A DNA stretch of 64,000 bases from Methylophilaceae bacterium. Lineage in GTDB: Bacteria; Pseudomonadota; Gammaproteobacteria; Burkholderiales; Methylophilaceae. A model generated the notes under the pieces. The model did not search any database. It was not told the DNA's origin and saw nothing but the letters and a program-made list of their open reading frames with translations. Shown piece by piece: positions 39,232 to 48,224 of the stretch. A program made the translations under genes and the position numbers. How positions within the stretch are numbered: position 1 is the stretch's first letter; every line of letters begins with the position of its first letter. The stretch covers positions 161,356 to 225,355 of the forward strand of contig CAJPFK010000003.1 in the NCBI GenBank assembly GCA_905339275.1. Reading direction: 5' to 3'.

Positions 39232-39690
39232 TCAGTCCCGCCCTTCAATCACGCTTTCGAGATAGGCTTTGGTGACCAGGCCGCGCCGGGTCTTCACCAG
39301 CCGGCCCTGCGGGTTGAAGATATAAGTTGTCGGCAGGACCGCCGCGGAACCGATTTGGGCGGCAACCCGTTCATCCCCCAGCACGATCGGATACGCCATC
39401 AGCATGTCGTCGACAAATTTCTCGACCTCAGCCCGTGTCTTGTATTCAAAAGCGATACCGAGCACCATGACATCCCTATCCTTGCGCTGATCGTAGAGAT
39501 TGACCAGGTCGGGCACTTCTTCAAGGCAAGGCGGACACCATGTCGCCCAATAGTTCACTATCACCCATTTGCCCTTGTAGTCGGCCAGACGATGCTGCCT
39601 GCCTGCCATGTCCTGCACGGAGAACCCGCTTGCAGCGCCGGCATTGAGTGCCATCAGCAACAGCAAGAAGGTTGAAAAAGAGCGCCACAT
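39232..39690 (-). CDS. TlpA/ResA-like thiol-disulfide oxidoreductase
   Basis: 152 residues. Signal peptide (FSTFLLLLMALNAGAASG), then thioredoxin fold with the active site YWATWCPPCLEEV (CxxC at about 52-55) and cis-Pro in LPTTYIFN. Exported reductase, likely acting in cytochrome c maturation or general periplasmic thiol reduction; the exact partner cannot be told. Convergent to DUF3579 with 8 bases between stops. Confidence 0.88.
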   Translation of the reverse strand: MWRSFSTFLLLLMALNAGAASGFSVQDMAGRQHRLADYKGKWVIVNYWATWCPPCLEEVPDLVNLYDQRKDRDVMVLGIAFEYKTRAEVEKFVDDMLMAYPIVLGDERVAAQIGSAAVLPTTYIFNPQGRLVKTRRGLVTKAYLESVIEGRD

Positions 39691-39801
39691 GAGATCAGGA
39701 AACCCTCCATAAAATGGAATTTACCCCACAATATTAATCTCTGCCGTGACAAATGGCATAAGAGTATTTAACATCGGATTATTACTATCGGAGAGATATC
39801 A

Positions 39802-41391
39802 ATGGTGTTGAATCTTAATGTCCCGGCACTTGAAGACAAGCCACTGATCAACGCGGAAACCCGTCCGCAGAAAATCTCGGAATTCCTTGCTGCACTGCCG
39901 CTCAGCAACCCGATTGAGTCAGCGCCGCTGCTGCTGGATGAAATGGAGATACTGAACCGGCAACGCATATCGTCCGAAAGTCGCTTCAAGGCGCTTGAAG
40001 TCTACCGGTCCGCCATCATCAATATTACCGATGAGCTCAGGCCGGAATATTCATTGGCCCCGCTGCCTTTATCCAGGACAGCCAAGGGGCATGCAGCCGC
40101 TGCCGAGTCGTTATGGATGGAACTCGGCTATGGCTACAAGCTGGCATTGCTGGATCAGCAAACCCAGCTTTTCAACCTCAACAGCAGCAAAGCCAAGGCA
40201 CTCACGGTTTATCGCGCGATCGAGGCCTTGCGTCAAGCCTCCATGATTTACTACCAGACGTATTTCAACGTTCCGGGCAGCGTCTGGCGCGATCTGCATC
40301 AACTCTACTTCTATGCAGCACAACAATCCCTGCATGACATCGAAGTCGCGCCAGAGAGCAAATCCTCAACGATCAATCTGCTCTACAAGCAGGCGCTGCT
40401 GATGGCGCTGGCAGATCCGCAACACCTGTCGCAGCAGGAAATCGCCCAGGTTGAAGAATACGTGATTCGTCATGCCAAGCACACGAGGATACAAGGATTG
40501 GGCATGCTGGATAATCCGGCCGGTATTTTCCTGATCAGCCTGAATTCGGACAAGCCACCTATTCCGTTTGCCAAAAACGACAAGCTGGCCGACAACGAAA
40601 ATGACATTCTCTTCATTACAATGGACCTGGCGCGCCTGGCGCATAAACATCTGCAAATGCTGCAGTCCGGCAACGTATCGAAAACCAGCGGCCTGCATGA
40701 GAATGCCAAGGACCCCCGCTACCAGGATATGCTGACCTACCTGATCAAACACTGGGGCGCATCTCCCAAACGCATCTACAATCGCTCGCGCAGGCGCAAT
40801 ATCACTTCGCTCGGCATCGGGGTCAAAACCGCCCATTATTTCATCAATCATCAAAAGCCTTACGTACAACCAAAAATTGCGGATGATGCAGGATTGGGCC
40901 TGGCAGATGCCGGCAATCCCGACCCGCAGCAAGAAACCGGAATCGATCCGTCTCTCTGGGAAGTGGTCAACATCAGTGCCGGAGGCACGGCACTGCGCAA
41001 GCTTCCGAACTCGACCGCCAATGTCCGCATAGGTGAATTGCTCAGCATGAAAAGCGATGGGGAACGATCATGGTCTGTCGCCGTTCTGAGATGGGCAAAC
41101 AACGGCGGGCATGACCAGCTCGATATCGGGACGCAATTGATTGCGCCAACCGCCAAAGCCGCCGGTGCACGGGCGACCAACCAGCCGCGCTTCGAACCTG
41201 TGCTGCTGCTTCCGGCCATGCCCAAACTCAGGCAGGCGGCCTCGATCGTCTCGGAATGCGGCATGTTCAGTCCTGCCCGCATACTGGAAATCGATGAGAA
41301 TGGATCCATTTCCCGCGTCATGGTAACCAAGCTGGTCGAACGCACCGGGAGTTTTGAGCGATTCCAGTACAGCCAGCTATACGAAGTTTGA
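39802..41391 (+). CDS. PilZ-like hypothetical protein
   Basis: 529 residues, no signal peptide. The N-terminal 300 residues are mostly helical. The C-terminal part contains RSRRR at 328-332 and NISAGG at 390-395, which resemble the RxxxR and (D/N)xSxxG motifs of c-di-GMP-binding PilZ domains, although the gap between them is longer than usual. A PilZ-type strand pattern follows (SVAVLRWANN, DQLDIGTQLI). Possibly a c-di-GMP effector. Family common in betaproteobacteria but uncharacterised to my knowledge. Stands alone between tlpA and trxA. Confidence 0.6.
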   Translation: MVLNLNVPALEDKPLINAETRPQKISEFLAALPLSNPIESAPLLLDEMEILNRQRISSESRFKALEVYRSAIINITDELRPEYSLAPLPLSRTAKGHAAAAESLWMELGYGYKLALLDQQTQLFNLNSSKAKALTVYRAIEALRQASMIYYQTYFNVPGSVWRDLHQLYFYAAQQSLHDIEVAPESKSSTINLLYKQALLMALADPQHLSQQEIAQVEEYVIRHAKHTRIQGLGMLDNPAGIFLISLNSDKPPIPFAKNDKLADNENDILFITMDLARLAHKHLQMLQSGNVSKTSGLHENAKDPRYQDMLTYLIKHWGASPKRIYNRSRRRNITSLGIGVKTAHYFINHQKPYVQPKIADDAGLGLADAGNPDPQQETGIDPSLWEVVNISAGGTALRKLPNSTANVRIGELLSMKSDGERSWSVAVLRWANNGGHDQLDIGTQLIAPTAKAAGARATNQPRFEPVLLLPAMPKLRQAASIVSECGMFSPARILEIDENGSISRVMVTKLVERTGSFERFQYSQLYEV

Positions 41392-41527
41392 ACCGATTCG
41401 GCCATGCTCCTTGAAACTGGAACAACCACCCTTATATGAAGCTTCACTTGCAGAGAGTTTTTCGCTACGATAGCGCAATATCACTCTTCACCATCCTAAT
41501 TCCGTATTAATTTCACAGAGGTTCACA

Positions 41528-41854
41528 ATGAGCGAACATATTACCCATCTCAGCGATGACGCATTCGAGCAGGAAGTTCTGCAATCACAAATCCCGGTTC
41601 TGGTCGACTACTGGGCAGAATGGTGCGGCCCCTGCAAAATGATTGCGCCGATCCTGGATGAGATTTCCAAGGAATACGCCGGTCGCCTCAAGGTAGCCAA
41701 ACTGAATATCGATGAGAACCAGAATACACCGCCAAAATACGGTATCCGCGGCATCCCCACCCTGATGCTGTTCAAGAACGGCAACGTTGAAGCTACCAAG
41801 GTAGGTGCATTATCCAAGTCGCAACTTACAGCTTTCATTGACAGCAATATCTAA
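41528..41854 (+). CDS. trxA: Thioredoxin 1
   Basis: 108 residues, cytoplasmic disulfide reductase. Active site [11 protein letters not shown] (CGPC at 35-38), cis-Pro in [17 protein letters not shown] with CAGAGG upstream. Directly upstream of rho, the widespread trxA-rho order. Confidence 0.97.
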   Translation: MSEHITHLSDDAFEQEVLQSQIPVLVDYWAEWCGPCKMIAPILDEISKEYAGRLKVAKLNIDENQNTPPKYGIRGIPTLMLFKNGNVEATKVGALSKSQLTAFIDSNI

Positions 41855-41980
41855 TCAAGCTACTGTTTGACCTGATTCTCAAGTTTTGACCATCGAACAG
41901 GCAGAACAAAAGAATCAGGCACTAACCTCCAAGTTATTCCCTTTCCCTATGTGGTTTCGATTTTCAGTGAGTTCCCGTCT

Positions 41981-43240
41981 ATGCATTTATCCGATTTGAA
42001 GCACCTTCCTGTAACCGAGCTGGTTGAAATGGCGATTGCCAATGAAATTGAGAATGCCAGCCGCATGCGAAAGCAGGACCTCATTTTCGCCCTGCTCAAG
42101 AACAAGGCAAAAAAAGGTGACAGCATCTTTGGCGACGGAACGCTGGAAGTATTGCAGGATGGCTTCGGATTCCTGCGATCACCCGATACTTCATACCTGG
42201 CAGGGCCCGACGATATTTATGTATCGCCCTCCCAGATCAGGCGATTCAATCTGCATACCGGCGATACGATACAAGGGGAAATCCGCACCCCGAAAGAAGG
42301 CGAACGCTACTTTGCACTGGTCAAGGTAGACAGCGTCAACGGCGAACCGCCGGAAAACACCAAGCACAAGATTCTTTTCGAAAACCTCACCCCGCTATTC
42401 CCGACCGAACCACTGATTCTGGAACGCGACATCCGCGGTGAGGAAAATATCACCGGCCGCGTTATCGACATGATTGCGCCGATAGGCAAAGGCCAGCGCG
42501 GTTTGCTGGTTGCCAGCCCGAAAAGCGGCAAAACGGTGATGATGCAGCATATTGCGCATGCCATCACTGCCAACCATCCCGATGTCAACCTGATCGTACT
42601 GCTGATTGACGAACGCCCGGAGGAAGTCACGGAAATGACACGCTCGGTCAAGGGCGAAGTCGTTGCATCGACTTTCGACGAGCCTGCCACCCGTCACGTA
42701 CAGGTTGCCGAAATGGTGCTCGAAAAAGCCAAGCGGCTGGTCGAACACAAGAAAGACGTCGTCATCCTGCTCGACTCGATCACCCGCCTGGCACGCGCTT
42801 ACAATACCGTCGTTCCTGCCTCGGGCAAGGTATTGACCGGCGGTGTCGATGCCAATGCGCTGCAGCGCCCCAAGCGTTTCTTCGGCGCCGCACGTAATAT
42901 TGAAGAAGGCGGCTCGCTCACCATCATCGCCACCGCGCTGGTTGATACCGGCTCCCGCATGGATGACGTGATCTATGAAGAATTCAAGGGCACCGGCAAC
43001 ATGGAAATCCATCTGGATCGCCGCATGGCCGAGAAACGCATCTACCCTGCCATCAACGTCAACAAATCCGGCACGCGCAGAGAAGAATTGCTGATCGAGA
43101 AAGATATCCTGCAGAAGATCTGGGTGCTGCGTAAATTGCTGTATCCGATGGATGACCTCGAAGCGATGGAATTCCTGCTGGATAAAATCAAGGCCACCAA
43201 GAACAACTCCGACTTCTTCGACAGCATGCGACGTGGCTAG
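41981..43240 (+). CDS. rho: Transcription termination factor Rho
   Basis: Hexameric RNA-dependent helicase/ATPase. 419 residues from ATG 41981 ([18 protein letters not shown]); the in-frame ATG 30 bases earlier is not the family start. RNA-binding domain [20 protein letters not shown], Walker [13 protein letters not shown], Walker [20 protein letters not shown] loop regions [21 protein letters not shown]-terminus [11 protein letters not shown]. The last ~67 coding bases are duplicated downstream (see repeats). Confidence 0.98.
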   Translation: MHLSDLKHLPVTELVEMAIANEIENASRMRKQDLIFALLKNKAKKGDSIFGDGTLEVLQDGFGFLRSPDTSYLAGPDDIYVSPSQIRRFNLHTGDTIQGEIRTPKEGERYFALVKVDSVNGEPPENTKHKILFENLTPLFPTEPLILERDIRGEENITGRVIDMIAPIGKGQRGLLVASPKSGKTVMMQHIAHAITANHPDVNLIVLLIDERPEEVTEMTRSVKGEVVASTFDEPATRHVQVAEMVLEKAKRLVEHKKDVVILLDSITRLARAYNTVVPASGKVLTGGVDANALQRPKRFFGAARNIEEGGSLTIIATALVDTGSRMDDVIYEEFKGTGNMEIHLDRRMAEKRIYPAINVNKSGTRREELLIEKDILQKIWVLRKLLYPMDDLEAMEFLLDKIKATKNNSDFFDSMRRG

Positions 43241-43415
43241 TCTATCGTAGCTTCGAGGTCGAGACCGGTTCCCGCACCGGCGCTGCGCGCACCGTGTCAC
43301 CGGCCTCACCCCTCAGCGGTGGACCCCCTGCTGGATAAAATCAAGGCCACCAAGAACAACTCCGACTTCTTCGACAGCATGCGGCGCGGCTAGTCTGTCG
43401 TAGCTTCGAGGTCGA
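43174..43415 (+). repeat. Direct repeat of the rho 3' end (two copies, 89 bp, period 153)
   Basis: Copy 1 at 43174-43262 covers the last 22 rho codons, stop and 22 bases after it. Copy 2 at 43327-43415 is identical except for three bases. The two differences inside the coding part are CGA to CGG and CGT to CGC, both silent Arg changes. The 64 bases between copies (43263-43326) are GC-rich and hold no gene. Confidence 0.92.
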
Positions 43416-43457
43416 AGTCAGATTTCCACACTTACCCTTCGTGTACCTTGTCGTTAA

Positions 43458-43548
43458 CCTCCTAGACACCATCTAGAATGACCAGAAACAACTCCGGCCT
43501 TCTAGACAGCATGTCTCGCAGGTATTCCGGAATAGCTCTCGAGGCCGA
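43458..43548 (+). repeat. Third, decayed copy of the rho 3' end
   Basis: Aligned to copy 2 with one-base indels: ACAACTCCG at 43488-43496, then CTAGACAGCATG at 43502-43513 versus TTCGACAGCATG in rho, and CTCTCGAGGCCGA at 43536-43548 versus CTTCGAGGTCGA. Many substitutions remove the reading frame. A still fainter trace (TGCGACAGCAT near 43636) may be a fourth. Confidence 0.7.
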
Positions 43549-43596
43549 TACAAGCCTCCTGTAGATGCGCAAGTCAAGGTACCGTCGATATAGTTG

Positions 43597-43625
43597 TTGA
43601 AAAATTCATACATTTCATTGATAAT
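43597..43625 (+). promoter_or_regulatory. Sigma70-type promoter of rpmE
   Basis: -35 TTGAAA (43597-43602), 17-base spacer, -10 GATAAT (43620-43625), about 40 bases before the rpmE ATG. It separates rpmE transcription from the rho repeats. Confidence 0.7.
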
Positions 43626-43664
43626 CACGGGTTTTCTGCGACAGCATTTGAAAGAGACATCAGC

Positions 43665-43865
43665 ATGAAGGCCGATATCCATCCGAATTACCCTGAAGTA
43701 AACGTAACTTGCAGCTGCGGCAACAAGTTCAAGACGCGCACCACGATAGGCAGAGACTTCAACGTTGAAGTCTGCTCACAATGCCACCCGTTCTACACCG
43801 GCAAGCAAAAGATTCTGGACACTGCTGGTCGCGTTGAGAAGTTCCGTCAAAAATACGGCATGTAA
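43665..43865 (+). CDS. rpmE: 50S ribosomal protein L31 (zinc-binding type)
   Basis: 66 residues. Zn ribbon Cys16, Cys18, Cys37 and Cys40 (VTCSCGNKF ... [14 protein letters not shown]) marks the C+ zinc form rather than the Zn-free paralogue. ATG 43665. Located after rho as in many proteobacteria. Confidence 0.97.
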   Translation: MKADIHPNYPEVNVTCSCGNKFKTRTTIGRDFNVEVCSQCHPFYTGKQKILDTAGRVEKFRQKYGM

Positions 43866-43887
43866 TTTTTGCGACGGTTTTCATGAG

Positions 43888-43916
43888 AAGGCAGCTCTGG
43901 CTGCCTTTTTGTTTTT
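43888..43916 (+). terminator. Rho-independent terminator of rpmE
   Basis: AAGGCAGC-TCTG-GCTGCCTT stem followed by TTTGTTTTT, 22 bases after the stop. Confidence 0.88.
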
Positions 43917-43956
43917 ACAATACTGCAATGGATAATGTTCAAAATAACGGATAAAA

Positions 43957-45609
43957 ATGGCTTTTGAACTGGAACATGACTGGCAGGGCAATCTGGCAAC
44001 ACCGCGCGCGCGCATCGGTGAGCGGGCCAAGACCAGACTGTTGATCGTGCTCAGCGTGATCTGGATCTGCATGGGTTTAATCGGCCATGAACCATGGAAA
44101 CCTGATGAGTCACAAAGCATCAGTATTGTAAAAAGCATCCTGAACGGTGAAAGTTTTCTCACCCCGGTAGCCGTTGGGCAGATCGCGCCGGAACATCCGC
44201 CGCTGTATTATCTCAGTGCCGCCGGCACCGCAAAACTGCTTTCCCCCATTCTTGCAATGCATGATGCCGCGCGCATCGTGACCGGGTTGTGGATGGCAAT
44301 CACGTTGCTCATGGTTGGCATGATAGGCCGCGAATTATGGGGGCTTGGTGCAGGCCGCCAGACAACCTTTATCTTCCTGGGCTCGCTCGGCCTGATTTTG
44401 TCTGCACACCTGCTGACCCCCGAAGTCTCCGGCCTGGCAGGCTCCGCGATGGGATTTTATGCGCTGGCACTTGCCAGGAGGCGGCCTTATCGCGCTTCTG
44501 TTCTGCTGGGGAGCGGCATCGGCATCAGTTTCCTTTCCACCGGGCTGCTTGCTCCGCTGGCCATCCTGCTGGCCGCAATCATATTGCCCATCGCCTTTTC
44601 CGCCTGGCGCAATAAAAGCTTTCTTGTCGTACTGTCTCTGGCGGCTTTAATTGCAGCTCCGTGGTTGCTGATCTGGCCCATATTGAGCTGGATTAACTCA
44701 CCCGAACTCTTTTCCGCCTGGTGGGTAGCCAGTATCGATACCATCAACGGCAACAACTACTGGTACTTCATCAAGACGCTCAGCTGGTATGCACTACCCG
44801 CATTCCCCCTTGCGATATGGGGATTATGGCACTATCGCAACCAATTGCTGATCGATCCCAGGTTCCAGCTTCCCATCGTTTTCTTCCTGGTCAGCCTGGT
44901 GTTGATCGGCACCACAAACAGCCCCACCGAAACCAATGCCCTGGTTTTCCTGCTGCCCCTGGCTGCATTGGCCGGAGGCAGTGTTGAGACATTGAAACGC
45001 GGTGCAGCCGGGCTGTTGAACTGGTTCGGGCTGATGCTGTTCGGCGCAATGGCGTTTCTGGTCTGGCTGGGCTGGTTTGCCATGCTGTTCGGCTGGCCGG
45101 CGAAACTCAATGAGCGTATGCAGGTGCTCTCAGGCGTCACCGAACCTGTATTCGGCTGGCTGGGATTCCTGGCTGCAATCGCCATCACTGCCATCTGGCT
45201 GCTTGTCATCAATAATTCCCGCCACTCCAACCGTGCCGCCGTCACCGACTGGGCAGTTGGCAGCACGCTGGTCTGGAGCCTGCTGATGGCTTTGTGGCTA
45301 CCCTGGATTGATTCTGCCAAAAGCTATGCAGGCGTGATGCACGGTATCGCCAAGGCAGTTCCGGCACAGCACTACTGCATGCAAAGCACAGGCGTTGGAA
45401 GTGCGCAACAGGCACTGCTGGACTATTACACGAATATCCGGGTGCTGCCATCAAGAAGCGGCTTGGCATGCGATCTATACCTGATTCAGGATGAACGCGG
45501 CAGGCCGCGCGTCGAACCCGGCAGCGAATGGCAGCTCATCTGGCAAGGCAAGCGTGCCGCTGAAAGACGGGAGGGCTTCCGCCTTTATCAGCGCATATCA
45601 ACCGGCTGA
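43957..45609 (+). CDS. GT39/GT83-type membrane glycosyltransferase (ArnT/PMT-like)
   Basis: 550 residues. A cytoplasmic N-terminus, then about a dozen hydrophobic segments. The first periplasmic loop holds GHEPWKPDESQSISIV, the Asp/Glu-containing motif of ArnT and protein-mannosyltransferase families, and APEHPPLYYLSAA follows. The C-terminal ~120 residues are soluble (KAVPAQHYCMQSTGVGSA). Transfers a sugar from a polyprenyl-phosphate donor to lipid A, protein or another envelope acceptor; acceptor unknown. Stand-alone gene. Confidence 0.82.
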   Translation: MAFELEHDWQGNLATPRARIGERAKTRLLIVLSVIWICMGLIGHEPWKPDESQSISIVKSILNGESFLTPVAVGQIAPEHPPLYYLSAAGTAKLLSPILAMHDAARIVTGLWMAITLLMVGMIGRELWGLGAGRQTTFIFLGSLGLILSAHLLTPEVSGLAGSAMGFYALALARRRPYRASVLLGSGIGISFLSTGLLAPLAILLAAIILPIAFSAWRNKSFLVVLSLAALIAAPWLLIWPILSWINSPELFSAWWVASIDTINGNNYWYFIKTLSWYALPAFPLAIWGLWHYRNQLLIDPRFQLPIVFFLVSLVLIGTTNSPTETNALVFLLPLAALAGGSVETLKRGAAGLLNWFGLMLFGAMAFLVWLGWFAMLFGWPAKLNERMQVLSGVTEPVFGWLGFLAAIAITAIWLLVINNSRHSNRAAVTDWAVGSTLVWSLLMALWLPWIDSAKSYAGVMHGIAKAVPAQHYCMQSTGVGSAQQALLDYYTNIRVLPSRSGLACDLYLIQDERGRPRVEPGSEWQLIWQGKRAAERREGFRLYQRISTG

Positions 45610-45729
45610 CAGCAAAATAGTACCTGCAGCCTTATTTCGCTTTCCGCCTGCGCATTGGCTTTAACCCCGATACAGGGTAACGCCTGGGCACAGCGATAAC
45701 CCTACTCCCGGCAGCGTTGTAGAACCATC

Positions 45730-46800
45730 GTGAAAGACTTAGAATCCAATATCTCTACATACGCAAGCAAGGTCAGCTCGCCGGAAATCATGCTAGCTCG
45801 GGCATCCTCCAGTTCATTACTCGTCGATCAGTTCGGCCGCAAGGTAGATTATATTCGCCTGTCGATCACCGATCGCTGTGATTTCCGCTGCGTGTATTGC
45901 ATGTCGGAAGACATGACTTTCCTGCCGCGTGAAGAGGTGTTATCCCTCGAAGAATGCGCAAGGCTGGTAAAGGTTTTCGTCTCGCTCGGCGTTGCCAAGG
46001 TGCGTATCACCGGCGGTGAACCCCTGGTCAGGAAAAATGCGTTGTGGCTATTCGAGGAAATAGGCCATTTACCCGGCCTGCGTGAGCTGGTCGTTACGAC
46101 AAACGGATCGCAGCTCGAACACCAGGCAGAAGCCTTGAAGCAAGCCGGTGTGCGCCGTATCAACATCAGCCTGGACAGCTTGGATGCAGAACGATTCCGC
46201 AAGATCACACGTGTCGGCGATTTGAGTAAAGTGCTGCGCGGTATTGCCGCTGCAAAAAAAGCCGGGTTCGAGAACATCAAACTCAACACGGTGCTAATGC
46301 GTGGAGTGAATGATGATGAAGCGCTGTCGCTATTGAACTTTGCCATCGAGCAGCAGATTGATATCGTCTATATTGAGGAGATGCCGCTGGGTGAAGTCGA
46401 CCACACCAGAGACTCCACCTATGTAAGCAATGATGCGACGCTCAAGCTGCTGCAACACCACCACATGCTGGTCAGCAGTGCGGAAACCACTGGCGGACCG
46501 GCAAAATACTGGCGGATTCCCGGCACACGGTCCAAAGTCGGCTTCATTTCGCCGCATAGCCATAACTTTTGCGAAACCTGCAACCGGGTGCGCATTACCT
46601 GCAAAGGCGAACTCTATCTTTGCCTGGGTCAGGAAGACAGGGTCGATCTGATGCCGCTGCTGAGAAACCATCAGGATGATGACGGGCCGTTGGTCCAAGC
46701 CATCATTGACTCCATGCGCATCAAACCCAAAGGCCATGATTTCGATTTGCGACGCGCGGAACCTGCAGTGGTGAGGTTTATGTCACATACCGGCGGCTGA
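45730..46800 (+). CDS. moaA: GTP 3',8-cyclase MoaA
   Basis: Radical SAM enzyme, first step of molybdenum cofactor synthesis. 356 residues from GTG 45730; an internal ATG at 45790 is an alternative start. Radical SAM cluster C50-x3-C54-x2-C57 (DRCDFRCVYCMSED), VRITGGEPLVRKN, second cluster FCETCNRVRITCKGELYLC, and a C-terminal Gly-Gly (RFMSHTGG) required for activity in the family. Begins the moaA-mobA-mobB-moeA run. Confidence 0.96.
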   Translation: MKDLESNISTYASKVSSPEIMLARASSSSLLVDQFGRKVDYIRLSITDRCDFRCVYCMSEDMTFLPREEVLSLEECARLVKVFVSLGVAKVRITGGEPLVRKNALWLFEEIGHLPGLRELVVTTNGSQLEHQAEALKQAGVRRINISLDSLDAERFRKITRVGDLSKVLRGIAAAKKAGFENIKLNTVLMRGVNDDEALSLLNFAIEQQIDIVYIEEMPLGEVDHTRDSTYVSNDATLKLLQHHHMLVSSAETTGGPAKYWRIPGTRSKVGFISPHSHNFCETCNRVRITCKGELYLCLGQEDRVDLMPLLRNHQDDDGPLVQAIIDSMRIKPKGHDFDLRRAEPAVVRFMSHTGG

Positions 46801-47045
46801 CCCTGGAAATCATTACCCGGATGACCATGCGTATCTTGTCGGCTTTCCCGCATTTCCCCATCCCATCCCGTTTACGACAGCCTGTATAAAACCGATACAT
46901 TGCATGGTTACACGCTCGCCAAAGACTGCGGATTCCCTACTGCGTTGAAGATGTCCCGTCACAATGCTATCGGTACGATTGCCGTCATGGGGCCGGATCA
47001 CATTGGGGATAGCGCCGAGCGCTTCCATCAGCAGCAGGAACCGGC
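46801..47045. other. Gap between moaA and mobA, no supported gene
   Basis: 245 bases. One plus-strand frame reads a coding-like stretch ending just before mobA (ALKMSRHNAIGTIAVMGPDH), but it has no clear start and no family I recognise. May be a remnant. Confidence 0.4.
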
Positions 47046-47627
47046 ATGAGCATCTCCGGCATCGTATTGGCTGGCGGGCTCGCACGTAGAATGGGAGGCA
47101 TGGACAAGGGACTTGTCGAGTTCTGCGGCAAACCCATGGTGGCCCATGTGCTGGAACGGCTCAAGCCGCAGGTAGATGAAATCCTGATCAATGCCAACCG
47201 GGAAATCGAACGGTATGCGGCTTTCGGCTATCCGGTGATTCAAGACGAAATCGGAAGCTTTGCCGGGCCGCTCGCCGGGCTGCACAGAGGCATGCGTGCA
47301 GCCGGCAATTCCCTTGTGCTGACTGTGCCATGCGATGCTCCGCTTTTACCGGCAGACCTTGCCAGCAGGCTGATGCACGCACTGGTTGAAATGGATGCGA
47401 ATATCGCCGTTGCAAAAACCGGCACACAGGTACACCCGGTATTCTGCCTGTGCCGGAAAAACCTCAGGCATCATCTGGAAAGCTACCTGCAAAACGGCGG
47501 GAGTAGAATGGGCGCCTGGCATGACACACTCAAGGTAGCCGAAGTAGCCTTTGATGACAACCCGGAGGCTTTTGCCAACATCAACACGGTTGAAGAACTC
47601 ACATTTCTCGAAAACCGGCACAGGTAA
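47046..47627 (+). CDS. mobA: Molybdenum cofactor guanylyltransferase
   Basis: Joins GMP to molybdopterin to make the MGD form. 193 residues. GIVLAGGLARRMGGMDKGLV N-terminal GTP site, ILINANREIERY, VPCDAPLLPADLASRL with the Mg-binding Asp. ATG 47046. Confidence 0.95.
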   Translation: MSISGIVLAGGLARRMGGMDKGLVEFCGKPMVAHVLERLKPQVDEILINANREIERYAAFGYPVIQDEIGSFAGPLAGLHRGMRAAGNSLVLTVPCDAPLLPADLASRLMHALVEMDANIAVAKTGTQVHPVFCLCRKNLRHHLESYLQNGGSRMGAWHDTLKVAEVAFDDNPEAFANINTVEELTFLENRHR

Positions 47628-47631
47628 CAAC

Positions 47632-48219
47632 TTGACCGCAAACGCTCAAATTACTGGCAAGACACCCCTGCTCGGCTTCTGCGCCTATGGTAGCGGCACC
47701 GGCAAAACCACCCTGCTCGCCAGCCTGATTCCGGTACTGAATGCGCACGGCCTGCGCATCTCCGTCATCAAGAATGCGCATCACAGTTTCGATATCGATC
47801 ATCCGGGCAAGGACAGTTATCGCCTGCGCGAATCCGGCGCGGTGCAAATGCTGCTGGGCTCCCGCCATCGATGGGCGCTGATGACCGAACTTTCACGCAT
47901 CCCGGACCGGCAGCCGGACGACCCCGGGCTGGCTGAATTACTAACGCATATTGATGCCAGCCTGGCTGACCTGATTCTGGTCGAAGGTTTCAGGAACGAA
48001 GCGATCCCGAAAATTGAAATCTATCGCCCCGAGCTGGATAACCCACTGCTCTCGAACCATGACAGCTATGTGATTGCGATAGCAAGCAACGCAAAAGTTG
48101 CGACGCACCTGCCGCTGCTGGACCTGAACAATCCTGAAGAAATTGCCGCCTTCATCCTGGATTGGCTAAAAATCACCCCCCAACCGGGGCCTGCTAACAC
48201 AGAACGATTCCCTGAGTAA
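47632..48219 (+). CDS. mobB: Molybdopterin-guanine dinucleotide biosynthesis adaptor MobB
   Basis: GTP-binding helper of MobA. 195 residues from TTG 47632, just after the mobA stop; the in-frame upstream extension lies inside mobA and is Arg/Ser-rich without family match. P-loop AYGSGTGKTTLLASLIPVL, IKNAHHSFDIDHPGKDSYRL, ADLILVEGFRNEAIPKIE. Confidence 0.9.
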   Translation: MTANAQITGKTPLLGFCAYGSGTGKTTLLASLIPVLNAHGLRISVIKNAHHSFDIDHPGKDSYRLRESGAVQMLLGSRHRWALMTELSRIPDRQPDDPGLAELLTHIDASLADLILVEGFRNEAIPKIEIYRPELDNPLLSNHDSYVIAIASNAKVATHLPLLDLNNPEEIAAFILDWLKITPQPGPANTERFPE

Positions 48220-48224
48220 CGACC

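Noticed and set aside
46813..47085. 90-codon minus-strand ORF between moaA and mobA
   Set aside because: Overlaps the mobA start antisense and has no recognised motif.
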